From NCBI GenBank assembly GCA_032164245.1, contig JAVMKO010000003.1, positions 10,612,651-10,676,650 of the forward strand: a DNA stretch of 64,000 nt. Direction: 5' to 3'. A program made the translations under genes and the position numbers. Below, in pieces: positions 32,661 through 44,699 of the stretch (position 1 is the first letter of the stretch; each line of letters starts with the position of its first letter). This DNA is from Sternotherus odoratus. Lineage: Eukaryota; Chordata; Testudines; Kinosternidae. The notes under the pieces are model-generated. The model had not been told where the DNA came from. It did not search any database and saw only the letters and a program-made list of their open reading frames with translations.

Positions 32661-34851
32661 AACAATTTAATTGGGCCAGTGAAATTAAAGTGGAACTACT
32701 TCAATAGGAGAGAATGAGGGATCCCCATATCAGGATATGCAATGGTGTAGTGGTTTTCTTTACACCCCTTGGAATTAGATTTGGTATTTAGGTACAGGAT
32801 CAGTGCTCAACTGAGGCCTACTCCAAAGCCCATTGAAGTTTATTGAAAGACTGCCATTCACTTCACTGGGCATTGGATCGGCACCTGGTGAAGTTAAGAT
32901 TGACGCCAGCTGCGGATCAGGACCCTGCAGATGACAACATTAAACATACTCCAGAAACAAGACAATGGGGGAGATTTTCCAAGGCACAAAGGGCAGTTAG
33001 GCTGCCACTGAAAGGCAAAAGGGATCAAGCCCCTAACTCCCATTGGTGCCTGGGAAAATCCATCTTCTCCACAAAGAACTTCTCCGTAGTTTCCATCATT
33101 TTGACAGGTTACAAGTTATTAGTCAGTCTACTAGCTGTCATGAAGCCTACAACATGCAGGCCAAAATGTGGGTTCCTAATGTTTGGGACCATAATCAATA
33201 TTTCATCACCAATCTGGCTGGATGGTGTCTGTGGGGGGAGTTCAGCGCCTTTGCAAATGTGGCCACTCTTCAAAGTTGCCTTAAAATGTGGCCTAAAGAT
33301 GGGTTTTTATGCTTTATATTTAGAAACCCAAACATGGATATCTTTGGCTACAAAGCCTAGAGCAATAACTTACTTAGTGTGCAAAATTTGGCTTGATTTT
33401 ACTCCCCAAGACAACACAGTTGTTGGGGAGGATGGCATTATTACGGCCTGGACTTACTCTCCCTCACACTCATCTCCAAAATCCAGTGCTTGGAGTTAGT
33501 TATCCCCCATGCTGAGAGTTCAAAGCAGCACCTGTAGGGTTTAAAAGTGCCATATCAAATAGCATTTTCCCCCATTGTCTTAACTTTGCGAAATGCTGGC
33601 TGAAAAATGGCCAGGTATTAATTCTAAAAGCAAAAGCCATTTATGGTCCCTGTAAATGATTCCAGATTCCCCCCTTCCATCATTCTAATGTGGTGACTTG
33701 CACAGCTATTTATTAGCAACTTTGGGACTGATCCTGCCCTCAGTCAAGTCAATGGCACAGCTCAAATGGACCGTAAGGAGAGGATAAGCACGAGTAAATC
33801 CGTCCCTTTTCAGCAAAGTCCTGATTCAGTACCGCACCGAAGCACTGCTCAAGTCCCTTGCAGTTGATGGGACATCTCCATGTGTTTAAAGTTAAGCGGG
33901 TGCTTAAGTGCTTTGCTGAACAGAGTCCTTAGTGACTTGAAAAGATTCAACACAAGATGAGTAGCAGTGCATAGCCGTGTAGCCTCATTTTGGGGCTGTG
34001 CACAGTCACGTCACACTAATGCCGAGGTAGCCTCTTCCTCTAGGTCCATATTCTTATAACTAATTTTGTGGCTGGCTCATAATACATACCAGTGCCTCAT
34101 CCAGGATAGTGAAATGCAGAACAGGTGTGAGAAATGAATCACTTGACTCTCGAGCTTCATATTTGAACTCAAGGTTGCCTTTTGTCTTTTTCTTTCCTTT
34201 GTTTGGCTCGGGATTTGTTAGGCGCTGTCGCTGGGCCAGGGTTGGGCTTCTCAAGAAATCTCCCTTTCAAGTTAAAGTCAAAGGTTTGCCACATCTCGGA
34301 TTAGACCGGCCTTGCCTCATTAGATCATTTTAACATTTACGGGTTGTAACAGTGGTTGTGATGTATTCAAATTACTTAAAAGATTTCTCAAAGGAAACTC
34401 AAGTACCTCTTTTTAAATCATTTATGTACATTGATAGCATTTATGAATTGTGATGCATGGAAATGGAGACTATATTTCTTATTTAGTCAGTTCATATGTC
34501 AGATCCCTTGCCAAGTATATGCTACAGGTGAATGTTGCTTGGGATCTGACCAAAAAAAGCATGCTCTTAAAATAAAGTGGGGTCCATTTTGTGTAATCAT
34601 CATGGCTGCAACATTTTACACCATTGTAAGCATGGAAGCTTTGCCATTGATTTCACTGGAGCCAAGATTTCACCCTGTTTATATCTGATTAGTCTTTCGG
34701 TAAAGAGAGGGAAAAGATAGCTAATCACTTATTTAATAGATTCATATGCCAGGCTGACAGCTCACCAAATTAAAAAGAATTCTTTTAACTTGATCTCCTG
34801 CACGATCTTGTGCCAGAACAAACTCCATTTTAAAAAATTAAAATTAAATAA
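32661..34851. other. Intergenic with scattered ancient repeat blocks
   Basis: Blocks such as cctaactcccattggtgcct near 33030 and gggtgcttaagtgctttgct near 33898 recur in reptile DNA as old repeats. A 218-codon frame at 32843-33499 spans them and has no domain. The stretch 33960-34700 is free of recognisable repeats. Confidence 0.5.
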
Positions 34852-35043
34852 ATGGAGATATACCAATCTCCTAGAACTGGAAAGACCTTGAAGGTCATCG
34901 AGTCCAGTCCCCTGCCTACACTAGCAGGATCGAGTACTGTCCCCTGACAGATTTTCTTGCCCCAAATGGCGCCCTCAAGGATTGAACTCACAACCCTGGG
35001 TTTAGCAGGCCAATGCTCAAACCACTCAGCTATCCCTCCCACT
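34852..35043 (-). repeat. tRNA-derived SINE with CR1-like tail
   Basis: On the minus strand it starts with agtgggagggatagctgagt, has an A-box-like tagctgagtggtttgagc and a B-box-like ggttgtgagttcaatcc. It ends in ggactggactcgatgacctt and tctttccagttctagg. The 3' tail resembles the 3' end of the CR1 copies in this window (for example 63719-63775), so CR1 machinery probably mobilised it. This matches the layout of cryptodiran turtle tRNA SINEs. Confidence 0.8.
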
Positions 35044-35463
35044 ATTTAAGGGGAATAAATCTCCAGCTAGCATATCAGATGCAAAGGCACCAACTGAATT
35101 GTTTGTTTCACTAAATATTTAGCTAACTCTTCCACTGATGCACAGTGGTCGTAGTAAGACCCACCATTATAATTTTGAACCACTATGCAAGCACTATACA
35201 TGTAACCTGATTAGCATAGTGTAATTGTCTCGGGATGTTGGCAAGACTACCACAATAGCTATATCTTTAGAAAGACTAGATATATTTATGACCATGAGTC
35301 ACGTTTATAGCTATGCTAGTGAAGAGTGATTTCATACCAAACCAAAGGACATATAAAGACTGCAGGCAAAGGCAGGAAGGTATCCCTGTCCCCTTCCGGG
35401 TTCTCTAAATCAGACACAGCCAAACCAACATATAGTACAAAGACCAGGTGTGTACCGCCTATA

Positions 35464-35696
35464 GGTATCTCTACACAGCAAAACAAAAACCCACGGTAGC
35501 AAGTCTCAGAGCCCAGGTCACCTGAGTCGAGCTAAAAATAGCATTTTGGGCTTGGGCTGGAATCCAGGCTCCAAGACTCTTCCCCCATCACCACGTTTCA
35601 GAGTCCAGGTTTCAAGTTGAGCCCAAGTCAGTTGCCCTGAGTGCTGAGACTTGCTGCTGTGTTTTGGTGGTGGTTTTTTTCTGTGTAGATGCACCC
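35464..35696. mobile_element. PIF/Harbinger-like MITE
   Basis: The left end is ggtatctctacacagc and the right end is ctgtgtagatgcaccc, inverted termini. Next to the ends are ata and taa. The interior has a gagcccaggtcacctgagtc-type inverted segment. Non-coding, 233 bp. Confidence 0.7.
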
Positions 35697-35861
35697 TAAG
35701 GCTGTACATTATATGTTGGTTTGGCTGTGTTTGATTTACGGAAGCATCTAAAGTCTAAATGCCAAAGATTTTCATTACCCTTTGCCTGGCACTTTAATAG
35801 TATTCTTATCTGGCATTTTTTCTTTTCAGCTATTTATTTTTTAAGTTGAGGAAGAAACTGA

Positions 35862-36720
35862 GGCCTTGTCTACACTTGCATATTATACGGCAATAAAGCC
35901 GCCCAGAGCACTGTACCTTACTCCATGTCCAGACTGGCAAGGCATGCAGAGTGCTCGGACTCCGGGGCTGGAGCACTCCTGATACTCCACCTCAGCAAGA
36001 GGATTATGTCTGATGTGTAGTGGGTGAGACCCTCCAGTGTCAGTGTGAAGGAAGAGGTAACAAAGTCCTGTGGCACCTTAAAGACTAACTATAAAGTTTT
36101 GAAGCATAAGCTTTCATGGGCTAATACCCACTTCGTCGGATGCAAGCAGTGGAAGTGTGTGAAGGAAGTGTTGCATTACTGCGCTCCGACTGACTTCCTG
36201 AAATGTCCCATTATCCCCTTAAGTCAAGTGGCCACTCTTATCATTGTTGTGAAATCAGCTGTAGGAATGCAGAAATACCCTTTCAAAGCTCTCTTTCTGA
36301 CAGCCAGCTTGCTTATCTGCTCTGAGACAAAACAAACATTTACTGAGGAATTTCGTTTGCTTTCAGTGAGTGAGAGAGAGGCAGGGGGGAGGGATGATCT
36401 GAATTTACAAGACTGCATGGTGACCACACTCTCGGCACTCCAAAAACCCACTCTCTCCACCCACACATACATGCAACACACTTCCTGTCACACTCCCCCC
36501 CACCCCTTGCATTTGAAAAGCATGTTGCAGCCACTTGAACACTGGGATAGCTACCCATAATGCACCACTCCCAATGCAGCTGCAAGTGCCGCAAAGGTGG
36601 CCATGCCAGTGCATTTGCAGCTGGCTGGCAGTGTGGACAGACTGCGGTGCTTTCCCTAGTGCGCTCTCTGAAGGCTGCTTTAATCCAAAGCGCTCTACAT
36701 CTGGAAAGGTAGCCAAGGCC
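35862..36720. mobile_element. PIF/Harbinger-like element with nested Penelope fragment
   Basis: The left end ggccttgtctacact and the right end ggtagccaaggcc are the presumed termini. The interior is not coding, despite a 178-codon frame that runs through it. A 103-bp insertion sits at 36055-36157. Its outer target duplication is not clean (tga against tta), so the ends are approximate. Confidence 0.6.
36055..36157. mobile_element. Penelope-derived short insertion with 11-bp target duplication
   Basis: The insert begins aggtaacaaagtcctgtggc and ends with cggatgcaagcagtggaag. Flanks tgtgaaggaag at 36044-36054 and 36158-36168 are identical. It shares the same modules as 23468-23650, and like that insert it landed in a Harbinger-like element. 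Confidence 0.85.
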
Positions 36721-38839
36721 TTAAACAAGTTTGGAGCAGTTTGCATGGTGGCAAAGGCGGCGAGACATTAATATTTCATGGCCTATAGCTCTTTAAAAAA
36801 AATATCAATCTTGCTGTGCTTCAGAATTCTTAAAAGAACAAACCATGCATGTGCGGCAGCCACCTAAGTGTTCCAAATTTTCTGTCATTGCTGTGATCAC
36901 CACGGGAGAGGTGAATTTGGGGAGAGCCCGGCAGAGAGGAGGAATGAGACAGGAAAGAACAATGACGATTAATAAAGATACAGAGAATGATCCTGCGGCT
37001 TAAGCAAGGTCTCCCTTCCGCCGGCTTTGCAGTTAGGACCGAATAAACACATGGGGCTGCATCTTCCTCTGGTGTAAATCAGCATAGCTCCATTGACTCC
37101 AGTGGAGCTGTTCTGATGTACATCGAGCTAGGCTGTGACCTGTGGGGAGAGATTATGTGAAGAGGAGGAGTGGGTAGCGAACCCCTGAGAATCACAGCAC
37201 CTGTTTATTGTCTTGTGAAGCCTTTAGCTTGCTGATGAGCTCATGGTACAATTGCTTACTTAGAGCACGTTTGCGCCCGGAACGGCACAACTATACAGGG
37301 ATACTGTCCAACTCCCGGAGGAAACTAAAGCCAACACCAGCCTCTTTTGCGTGGGCCACGCACACAAGCTAGCAGAATGAGCTCACCTGAGCTGGAAAGC
37401 AGTTTTAAAGAAACCGGCCTGCAAACAGATGCACGGTGTTCCCATACTGCTGCAGTAACATGTATTGTCAACACTTCTAGCCCAACACGTCTAGCACATC
37501 TGCTCCGTAAGCTGATATAGTTTAAGTGGGGGGAGTCCTGGAGGCTGATAATTCCATCTCCGTGGGATGCCTTCAGGTGAGTTGCTGAGGGGGGAGTTTA
37601 CTGCCTGTGTCTCAAGGTCACGTTGGCTCTTCCAACAGCAGCTTTCAGTCCCTCCTTCACTGATATATGTAGTAAAGTGTAGCCAGTGCTTCCCCCACCT
37701 GCTAGCTTACTCCTTATAGGCTGACTGAATGCTCAGCTCGCTGTGCTTTATCCCCATTCCAGTGTGGATGGGGCCTGCTTCCTATGGTTGTTCTCGGTTA
37801 CAGGCAGGATGATCCAGTGCGTCTGTGGGTAGCCTGGGGCTCACGCGGCCCAGATTCAACTCTAACCTGGGGGAATTTATAGAAGTTGCTTAGCACCAAA
37901 TTCACAAAAATCCTTAGGAGCCTCAGTCCAATGTGTAGCTGCCACTTATGTTCTCAAAACCACCGCACAACACCATCCAGCAGACCTTCCCCCCACGGTT
38001 GGCCAGCCAGGGCGAAGGGGCAGAAGGGGCAGTGCCAGACAAGGCCTTCATGAAGTCAGCTGGAGCAAATCCAAAGAAGAGATTAAAAAAAAAATAAAAA
38101 AAAATGAGGGCAGTTTTTTTGACTCCTCTAGAGCCTAATACTATTTGACAGCCAGTCAAACCTAGTCAGCAAGAGGTCTGGACGCTAGCTGAGTGGGACA
38201 GGGACACACGAGTCCTGTGCTGTGAGTTGTAGAAAATGCAGAGCTGCTTCTGCCAGATCTGCCACAAGAGATGTAAATGGATGGCATAGGCTGGGTGGCC
38301 TTTCTCCTACCTAGGTCAGCCAGCCACTCGGTTGAGAGCTATTACACCCTATGCAGTGATGGTGTGAAAGACAGAGCCTCATTAGTTGTATTTGTCATGA
38401 ACTCTTTTAACCGGTCGACAGGGCTTTATGTACCCTGGCTGGTGCAGTTTCCCAAGGCAACATGCAGTGATGCTCAAACAACTGCTTGTTATGGAAACCA
38501 GCGTTACGACTTGTCCCTTTGTCCTCCTCCCGTTTCCTCCCATCCTTTGGATCTTCTATGGCTTTGGGAGCGAAAGCTCCAACAACTGCACAAGCAGCTT
38601 GGAGCCTGTCACTGCTCACAGCTGGAAGCAGTTTGCTCATGTATTCTGAGTGCAGTTTGGCACCATGCGCCTGAGTGTCTTAGGAGGATGTTCAAGGAAA
38701 GTACAGCTAAGCGGGCGCGCTAATGAAAGACACACACATGGACCTGACAACTGAGATGCAATCCAGCAAAAGGAAGGAAACTGTAACTTAAGGCTGCCAC
38801 TGATCTCCTACTTCAGTCCTGATGTCACACACAACCAGC
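36721..38839. other. Intergenic, no features
   Basis: I see no gene or clear repeat. Frames at 38277-38723 look accidental, as codon content and stops in neighbouring frames give no support. An A-rich run is at about 38085-38105. Confidence 0.5.
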
Positions 38840-38849
38840 TTCATAGAGG

Positions 38850-39808
38850 CGTCTTCTGTCTGTAATTGTCTTCTCTTTGCAACTGAAGTTCTCAATGCTG
38901 TTTTTGCCTCGGTCTTCACAGAAAAGGTCAGCGCCCAGATCACTGCACTGGGCAGCACAGTATGGGGAGGAGGTGAGCAGCCCTCAGTGGTGAAAGGACA
39001 GGTTAAGAACTATTTAGAAAAGCCGGACACGCACAAGTCCATGGGTTTGGATCTAATGCATCTGAGGGTACTGAGAGTTGGCTGATGTGATTGCAGAGCC
39101 ATTGGCCATTCTCTTTGAAAACTCGTGGCAATGGGGGAAGGTTCCAGATGACTGGAAAAAGGCAAGTATAGTGTCCATTTTTAAAAGGGGGGACAGGAGA
39201 ATCTGGGGAACTACAGACAGTTCAGCCTCACCTCAGTCCCTGGAAAAATCATGTAGCAGGTCCTCAAGGAATCCATTTTGAAGGACTTGGAGGGAGGAAG
39301 GTGATCAGGAACAGTCAACATGGATTCATCAAGGGCAAGTCATGCCTGACCAACTTGATTGCCTTATATGATGAGATAACTGGCTCTGTGAATATGGGGA
39401 AAGCGGTGGACATGATATATCTTGACTTTAGCAAAGCTTTTGATACGGTCTCTCACAGTATTCTTGTTAGCAAGTTAAAAAAAATATGGATTGAATGAAT
39501 GGACTATAAGGTGGATAGAAATCTGGCTAGATTGTCGGGCTCAATGGGTAGTGATCAACAGCTGGATGTCTAGTTGACAGCCGATATCAAGCAGAGTGTC
39601 CCCGTGGTCAGTCCCGACACTGGTTTTGGTCAACATCTTCATTAAGGATCTGGATGATTGGATGGATTGCGCCCTTAGCAAGTTTGCAGATGACACTAAG
39701 CTGGGGAGAGAGAGAGATATGCTGGAAGGTAGGGGGGATAGGGTCCAGAGTGACCTAGCCAAATTAGAGGATTGAGCCAAAAGAAATCTGATGAGGTTCA
39801 ACAAGGAC

Positions 39809-39810
<2 letters not shown>
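38850..39810 (+). mobile_element. CR1 LINE ORF2 fragment (reverse transcriptase)
   Basis: The plus strand encodes FASVFTEKVSAQITALGS, then LAILFENSWQWGKVPDDWKK and ASIVSIFKRGDRR. It continues with NSQHGFIKGKSCLTNLIALY and a DMIYLDFSKAFDTVSHSIL motif, the conserved reverse-transcriptase D-bearing block. Frameshifts break the frame near 39070, 39230 and 39480. The 3' end is replaced by a microsatellite at 39818. Confidence 0.9.
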
Positions 39811-39817
<7 letters not shown>

Positions 39818-39875
<58 letters not shown>

Positions 39876-39921
39876 CTCTCTCTCTCACACACACACACAC
39901 TCCCCCCCTCCCCCCCCCATG
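39818..39921. repeat. (TC)n and (AC)n compound microsatellite with C run
   Basis: A ctctctct tract is followed by acacacac, then ctctctct, then acacacac and C-rich sequence. It lies at the truncated end of a CR1 copy. Confidence 0.95.
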
Positions 39922-40714
39922 TCTCAGCTGAAAAAACTCCAGTAGCACAGACATTGGTACAGAGAGGAGAGCGGCCCCTAGTGACTAACAGACAGTGGGC
40001 CTAACCAGGGTTTCCTTTGTGGTCTCCCATCAAAACATTGGCCAGGCTGGACTCTGAGATCTAAGAAGATCACAGTGGATGGTGGTATGGCCACAGTACA
40101 GTACGAAGATGAAGACTAGCATGATTAATTCATGATCCCTCCTCTCACAAAAGATGGCCTTTTACAGCAGCAAGGTGAGTAGAACTGTTGAACCAAAGCA
40201 CTACAGTCATTTATTTTTATAACACAGTTTCAAGGTTTGAAACCCTTTCAAACATGTCTACATTGCATTTAAAATGTTAGTTTTGCTGCCAATGTTATCA
40301 GCATATTTGCTCAGCATATGCCCTACCAGAGCCTTTGACTGATTGGTCCCCAGAATCTTTGTTCATAAAATGTTCCAGGACTCAGAGGTGATTAAACAAA
40401 GTCATGCCACCGTGTGTGTGGTGCTGGGGGAAGGGGGCAGGGAATATATCCACTCAATATTTTTCTGAGAGCCCAATATCTGCAGTGTACTCCTGGCAGG
40501 CTGACCTGCAATAATGCTGGTCCTTCATCCTTCCACTCTGTATCACTACACACCATGTAGCGTAAGAAGCGTAAAAAGAATAGTGCCATACTGTGGTACC
40601 TAAATGACTGCCATCTCTATGATATATGAGCTCACCACAATCTTTATTGTAGCCTTGCAACGCATCTGTAAGGTAAGTGTAAATTTTAAACAGCGAACAT
40701 AATTCACCATTATC

Positions 40715-40890
40715 AAGGGTTGTGATGGATGCGCCACCATTGGCAATTTTTAAATCGAGATTGGATGTTTTACTGAAGGACATGCTCCAGTCTAGAAATT
40801 CCTTGAAGGATATTCTATGGCCCGTGTTCTACAGGCAGTCAGACTACTTGATCACATGGTCCTTTCTGGCCCAGGAATCTATGAATCACC
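40715..40890 (+). mobile_element. CR1 LINE 3' fragment
   Basis: Contains caccattggcaatttttaaa, a tcgagattggatgttttact block and a ttgatcacatggtcctttct tail, closely similar to 17825-18006. It is followed at 40904-40950 by a Penelope-derived fragment (cctgtggcaccttaaagac). Confidence 0.85.
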
Positions 40891-41034
40891 CCTATTGTAC
40901 AGGTAACAAAGAGTCCTGTGGCACCTTAAAGACTAACTAAAGTATTGGAGCATTGTACAATGAGGCCTAGTTCCTTAAAAGTATTTAGGCACCTAACTAA
41001 TCAATAGGAATTAGGTGCCTAAATATCTTCTAGG

Positions 41035-41160
41035 TTCTGAGCCTAACGGACTTCCCCAAGATTACATAGGGCGTCTGTGATAAAGCAGGGAATTGAACAT
41101 GGGTGTCCCAAGTTCCATAGTCATGCCCTAACCACTGAACCAACCTTCCTCACCTCAGGG
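41035..41160 (-). repeat. MIR-like SINE, head region
   Basis: The block gggaattgaacatgggtgtc then gccctaaccactgaaccaa is the complement of a tRNA-like B and A box pair, preceded by a ttccccaagattacata segment. This is the tRNA half of a MIR-type element in reverse. Confidence 0.65.
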
Positions 41161-42380
41161 GAGTCAGTGTTCCGTAGGAGAGTCACATGGGTGTACTAAA
41201 GGATTACCAGCCCCTTTACATCTTCTAGCTGTGTTCCATTCACTAGTACTGCAGCCTTTCTCTTTGTTTTTCTGACACTCAGAAAACGTATCCAAGGAGT
41301 CACAGAAGTCCAGCATTCCTTGCTTCAGTGGGAAAATACCTTAAACTGCACTTACAGAGAACACGAAGGAATATAATATGATGCAACACTGCAGTTGTGG
41401 GGCCTTTTTCTAGTGTCGGCACCATGAAACATTTGGAAAAACCAGAAGTGTGGCAGGCCAGGATGTTGAGGGAAAATGCTTAGATTCATACCATTTAGCA
41501 CAGAAAATGGATGAGATTTTCAACAGCACCCTAGTGACTGGGAAGCACAACTGCCATTCAGACTTGAAAACTAGGTCCCTAAATACCTTTGAAGATCTGA
41601 GCTTTAGGTGTTATTAAAAATCCCACCCACTATGTTTAGATCTACTTTAAAGGGTTCAAGTGATCTCTTTCTTCCAAACCAGTTCATGACACAGAATACT
41701 TGGAATCTACATCAATCTACATGATGAACTCTTGGGGAAGGCATCTATTTTTCACTGCCCGCCAAAATTATGGGTGAGCTACATTCTCTGACCTACAAGG
41801 CAAAAGGGCACACCCAACCCACACAAAACAACAGGAGCCTGGCTGGCCCTTTGATGAACTATACAAGATATGTCTACCAAACAGGACCTGTATGGTCACT
41901 GGATGAGCTTAGTACATCCCACTGCCTATTAGTAAGGAGAAATGCAAGCCAGGTATGTAGTTAATGATACAACTGCACACTTTGGGCACGTCGTAAAGAA
42001 AGCCTGAGGGTTCCCTGAGGCGTAAATTGCAGCTATTGGCCATGCTGAAACCTGAAGGACTGCCAAAGAGGGATTCCTCGTGTTTCGAATGTGCCCACAC
42101 TGGGAGCAAAGTGGTGCTCACTCCACTGATGTTTGATGTGGCTGTCACCAGCAGCATCCTAGTTCACTTCCCTTGGAGGGGGAGGCGAGAGAGACTTCAT
42201 GTATAAAACCAGTTTCTTGTGAGCTGGAGGGAGCTCCTGGTTCTCCACTGAGAAATTCCCTGTTAGGAAAGAATGCTAGTGTCTCATAAGCAACAATCAT
42301 GTGCAAACACTATTACAGCACACAAGGCTCCCGGCCAAGCATAGTCAAGGCCTCACCGAAATGTCTCTGAGCCACAGCTA
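41161..42380. other. Intergenic, no features
   Basis: No recognisable gene, RNA or transposable element. A short palindromic ancient repeat may lie just upstream at 40978-41030 (taggcacctaac and its complement). Confidence 0.5.
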
Positions 42381-42600
42381 GGGCTATGGCTACACTGTAC
42401 CGCAGTATGGCCTATGGGGATGTGAGCTGCAGAGAGCACCAAAGTGTTGCAGTGTAATGGCTGATGTGAACTCACACCTAGTTGGCGTTAACAGTCCTGT
42501 TCGAAAGAGGACTGCATTGACGTGAACGACGTACCTGTCCGTTCGTACCGGCAGTGCGTCACACTTCACTCCCCCTTGCAGTACAGTGTAACCAAGCCCT
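42381..42600. mobile_element. PIF/Harbinger-like MITE
   Basis: The left end gggctatggctacact and right end cagtgtaaccaagccct form inverted termini. No clean flanking duplication. Non-coding, 220 bp, directly before the next hAT-like element. Confidence 0.65.
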
Positions 42601-42615
42601 GAGTTGGTAGCTGTC

Positions 42616-43542
42616 TAGGGTTGCCAGGTGTCTGGTTTGCGACCGGAATGCCCAGTCGAAAAGGGACACTTGTGGCTCTGGTCCGCACTGCTGATCAGGC
42701 AGTTAAAAGTCTGGTCGGCGGCACAGCCCGAGCCAGGGCTAAGGCAGGCTCCCTACCTGTCCTGGCTCCCAGAAGCAGCAGCGTGTCCCCACTTTGGTTC
42801 TTAGGTGTAGGGACAACCAGGGGGCTCTGCATGTTGCCCTCACCCCAAACGCCAGCTCTGCTGCAGATCCCATTGGCCAGGAACTACCGCCAATGGAACC
42901 TGCGGGGATGGCTCCTGTGGATGGGGCAGTGCTCAGAGCCGCCTGGCCGTGCCTCTGCATAGGAGCCAGAGGGGGGGATATTCTGCTATTTCTGGGAGCT
43001 GCTTGAGGTAAGTGCTGCCCAGAGCCTGCACCCCTGACCCCCCCCCCCTTGCACCCCAAGCCACTGGACCAGCCCTGATCGCCCTCTGAACTCCTCAGTC
43101 CCAGCCCAGAGCAGCCTCCTGCACCCCAAACCTGTCATCCCCAGCCCCAACCCAGAGCCCGCACCCCCCCCCGCCAGAGCCCTTACATACACATCCCAAA
43201 TCCCAACCCACTGCCTCAGCCTAGAGCCCCCCCTCCCCCGAACTCATTTCTGGCCGCACCCCGGAGCCCTGGCCCCCCTCCCATACCCGCAACCCACTGC
43301 CTCAGCCTGGAGCTGCCTTCTGCACCCTGGACTTATTTCTGGCCCCATCCCAGAGCCATGACCCCCACTCCCGCAACCCAACCCTGAGCCAGGCAGGTGA
43401 AAATGAGCAAGTGAGTGAGGGTGGGGCGAGCGAATGATGGGATGGGGGGGAGATATGAGTGTGTGGGGTGAGGGCCTCAGAGAAGAGGCAGGGGAGAGGG
43501 GAGGGTATTCAGTTTTGTGCAAGGAGAGAGTTGCCAACCCCA
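42616..43542. mobile_element. Non-autonomous hAT-like element (family H4), complete
   Basis: The left end is tagggttgccaggtgtctgg and the right end is gttgccaacccca, short imperfect inverted termini. Perfect 8-bp duplications tagctgtc flank it at 42608-42615 and 43543-43550. The left third includes a gtcgaaaagggacac block and the middle is C-rich. Unlike families H1 to H3, its target has no central CTAG. Non-coding, 927 bp. Confidence 0.85.
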
Positions 43543-43899
43543 TAGCTGTCGGCGGGAAAGGGGAGAAGAGGGGGAGTGTATATACCACATTAATAGGGAG
43601 TGATCTGCTACTGCTCTATGTTGCCTGCAAACATTTTCCATAGGTGGCGGAAGAAGGAAGACAATTAACATCTCCAAAGTACAGTACTGGTCTATTGTAC
43701 AGAAAATTCCACAAAGGGCCCAGGCAACGTGGTCAACCATTTTCCCTCTCCACCTCCAAAGTTGCAACTTTAGCTCACTTTATAGTCAGGCTATGACAGC
43801 AAGCCTGCAAACCCCATCCTGTCTGCCCTAGTAGGTCTCATAAGGTTCAGAGGCTAGTACCCAACTGAGATGGATCTTGGCTCTTCCAGAGGGAGACTG
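43543..43899. other. Short intergenic stretch
   Basis: No recognisable feature. Confidence 0.5.
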
Positions 43900-44085
43900 G
43901 TCCAGTGCGTAGGATGCTAGCCTAGGACTTAGGAGGCCTGTGTTTCAGTCCCTGTTCTGCCACAAATGTGCTGTGTGACCTTGAGCAGGAGGTTTAGCCT
44001 TGGTCTGTCTGTTCCCCTTCTGTAAAAGAGATAATAGCACTGTCCAGCCTTAGAGGGGTGTTTTAAGGGTGAGCATTTTATCTGA
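43900..44085 (+). repeat. MIR-like SINE
   Basis: The order ggtccagtgcgtaggatgct, cctgtgtttcagtccctgtt, gctgtgtgaccttgagcagg and ctgtaaaagagataatagca matches a full MIR-type SINE: tRNA-like head, B box, core and tail. The copy is old with many substitutions. Confidence 0.75.
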
Positions 44086-44532
44086 ACTGGAATAATTGCT
44101 ACACCCCAAATCTTTGTTGATAGTTTCCCATCAAATTTGCCCCTTGCTGCAAACTAGTGTTCACTTGAGCCTTTTGCTTCCCATACTCAGCTCCTGAAGG
44201 CTTCTTTGGGGGCATCTTTTATTTTCTATGGGGGGGGGCGGGGGGAGAAACAGTATTAGGGAGAACAAAAGTCTCCCTAATATGCACCCTCCTCCATCCC
44301 CCCTGCTCCCTACCCCCATCTCTTCTCTCATCCATCCATCCTCTCCCTTCTCACCTTCGTGCCTTCTCTCCCTCCGTCCCCGCCATCCTCTTCATCCCTC
44401 ATCCCCCCTTCTCTCTCTCCCTCCATCCTCTTCATCCCCCATCCCTGTTCTGTTTATTCCTCCATCCATCCCCCCCCCCCGACTCCCCTCTGCCTCCTCC
44501 CACGCCCGGCGCTGGGGGTCCCAGGTGGGGCC

Positions 44533-44699
44533 ATGGCGCTGGTCACCTCGCCCACCGAGCTGGAGTGCCTGGCCAAGCCGCTGTTCTGCCACAAGGGGGC
44601 GCTGCGCCAGAAGGTGATCCACGTGGTCAAGAGCCACAAAGTCACCGCGCGCTTGTTCAAGCAGCCCACGTTCTGCAGCCACTGCACCGACCTCATCCG
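44533..44699 (+). pseudogene. Captured first coding exon of conventional protein kinase C (PRKCG-like)
   Basis: From an ATG at 44533 an open frame encodes 56 residues up to a 5' splice site (ccg|gtgaga). The last 38 or so residues read [20 protein letters not shown] then [20 protein letters not shown] and R. This is the pseudosubstrate and first half of the C1A zinc finger of a conventional PKC. PLFC before the pseudosubstrate is typical of PKC gamma. The splice phase (two bases of a codon before the donor) equals that of the family's exon 1. Several positions that are aromatic in all conventional PKCs are altered: Phe to Val, Phe to Leu twice, and the final Trp to Arg. A real PKC would not tolerate these, so I call it a decayed captured exon. 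No second exon follows. Confidence 0.8.

Noticed and set aside
32843..33499. 218-codon frame without repeats in its translation
   Set aside because: No domain, no splice context and no coding signature. It spans old interspersed repeat blocks, and a second frame is open over the same bases.
34995..35043. A tRNA gene (minus strand)
   Set aside because: A- and B-box-like motifs are present, but no cloverleaf closes and the sequence continues into a SINE body with a CR1 tail.
36024..36560. 178-codon frame
   Set aside because: It reads through a Penelope mini-insertion and the interior of a Harbinger-like element.
38277..38723. 148-codon frame
   Set aside because: No recognisable similarity. 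Overlapping frames on both strands are open too, and there is no promoter or splice evidence.
39818..39921. CRISPR-like or satellite array
   Set aside because: It is a simple dinucleotide microsatellite. No repeat-spacer structure exists anywhere in the window.
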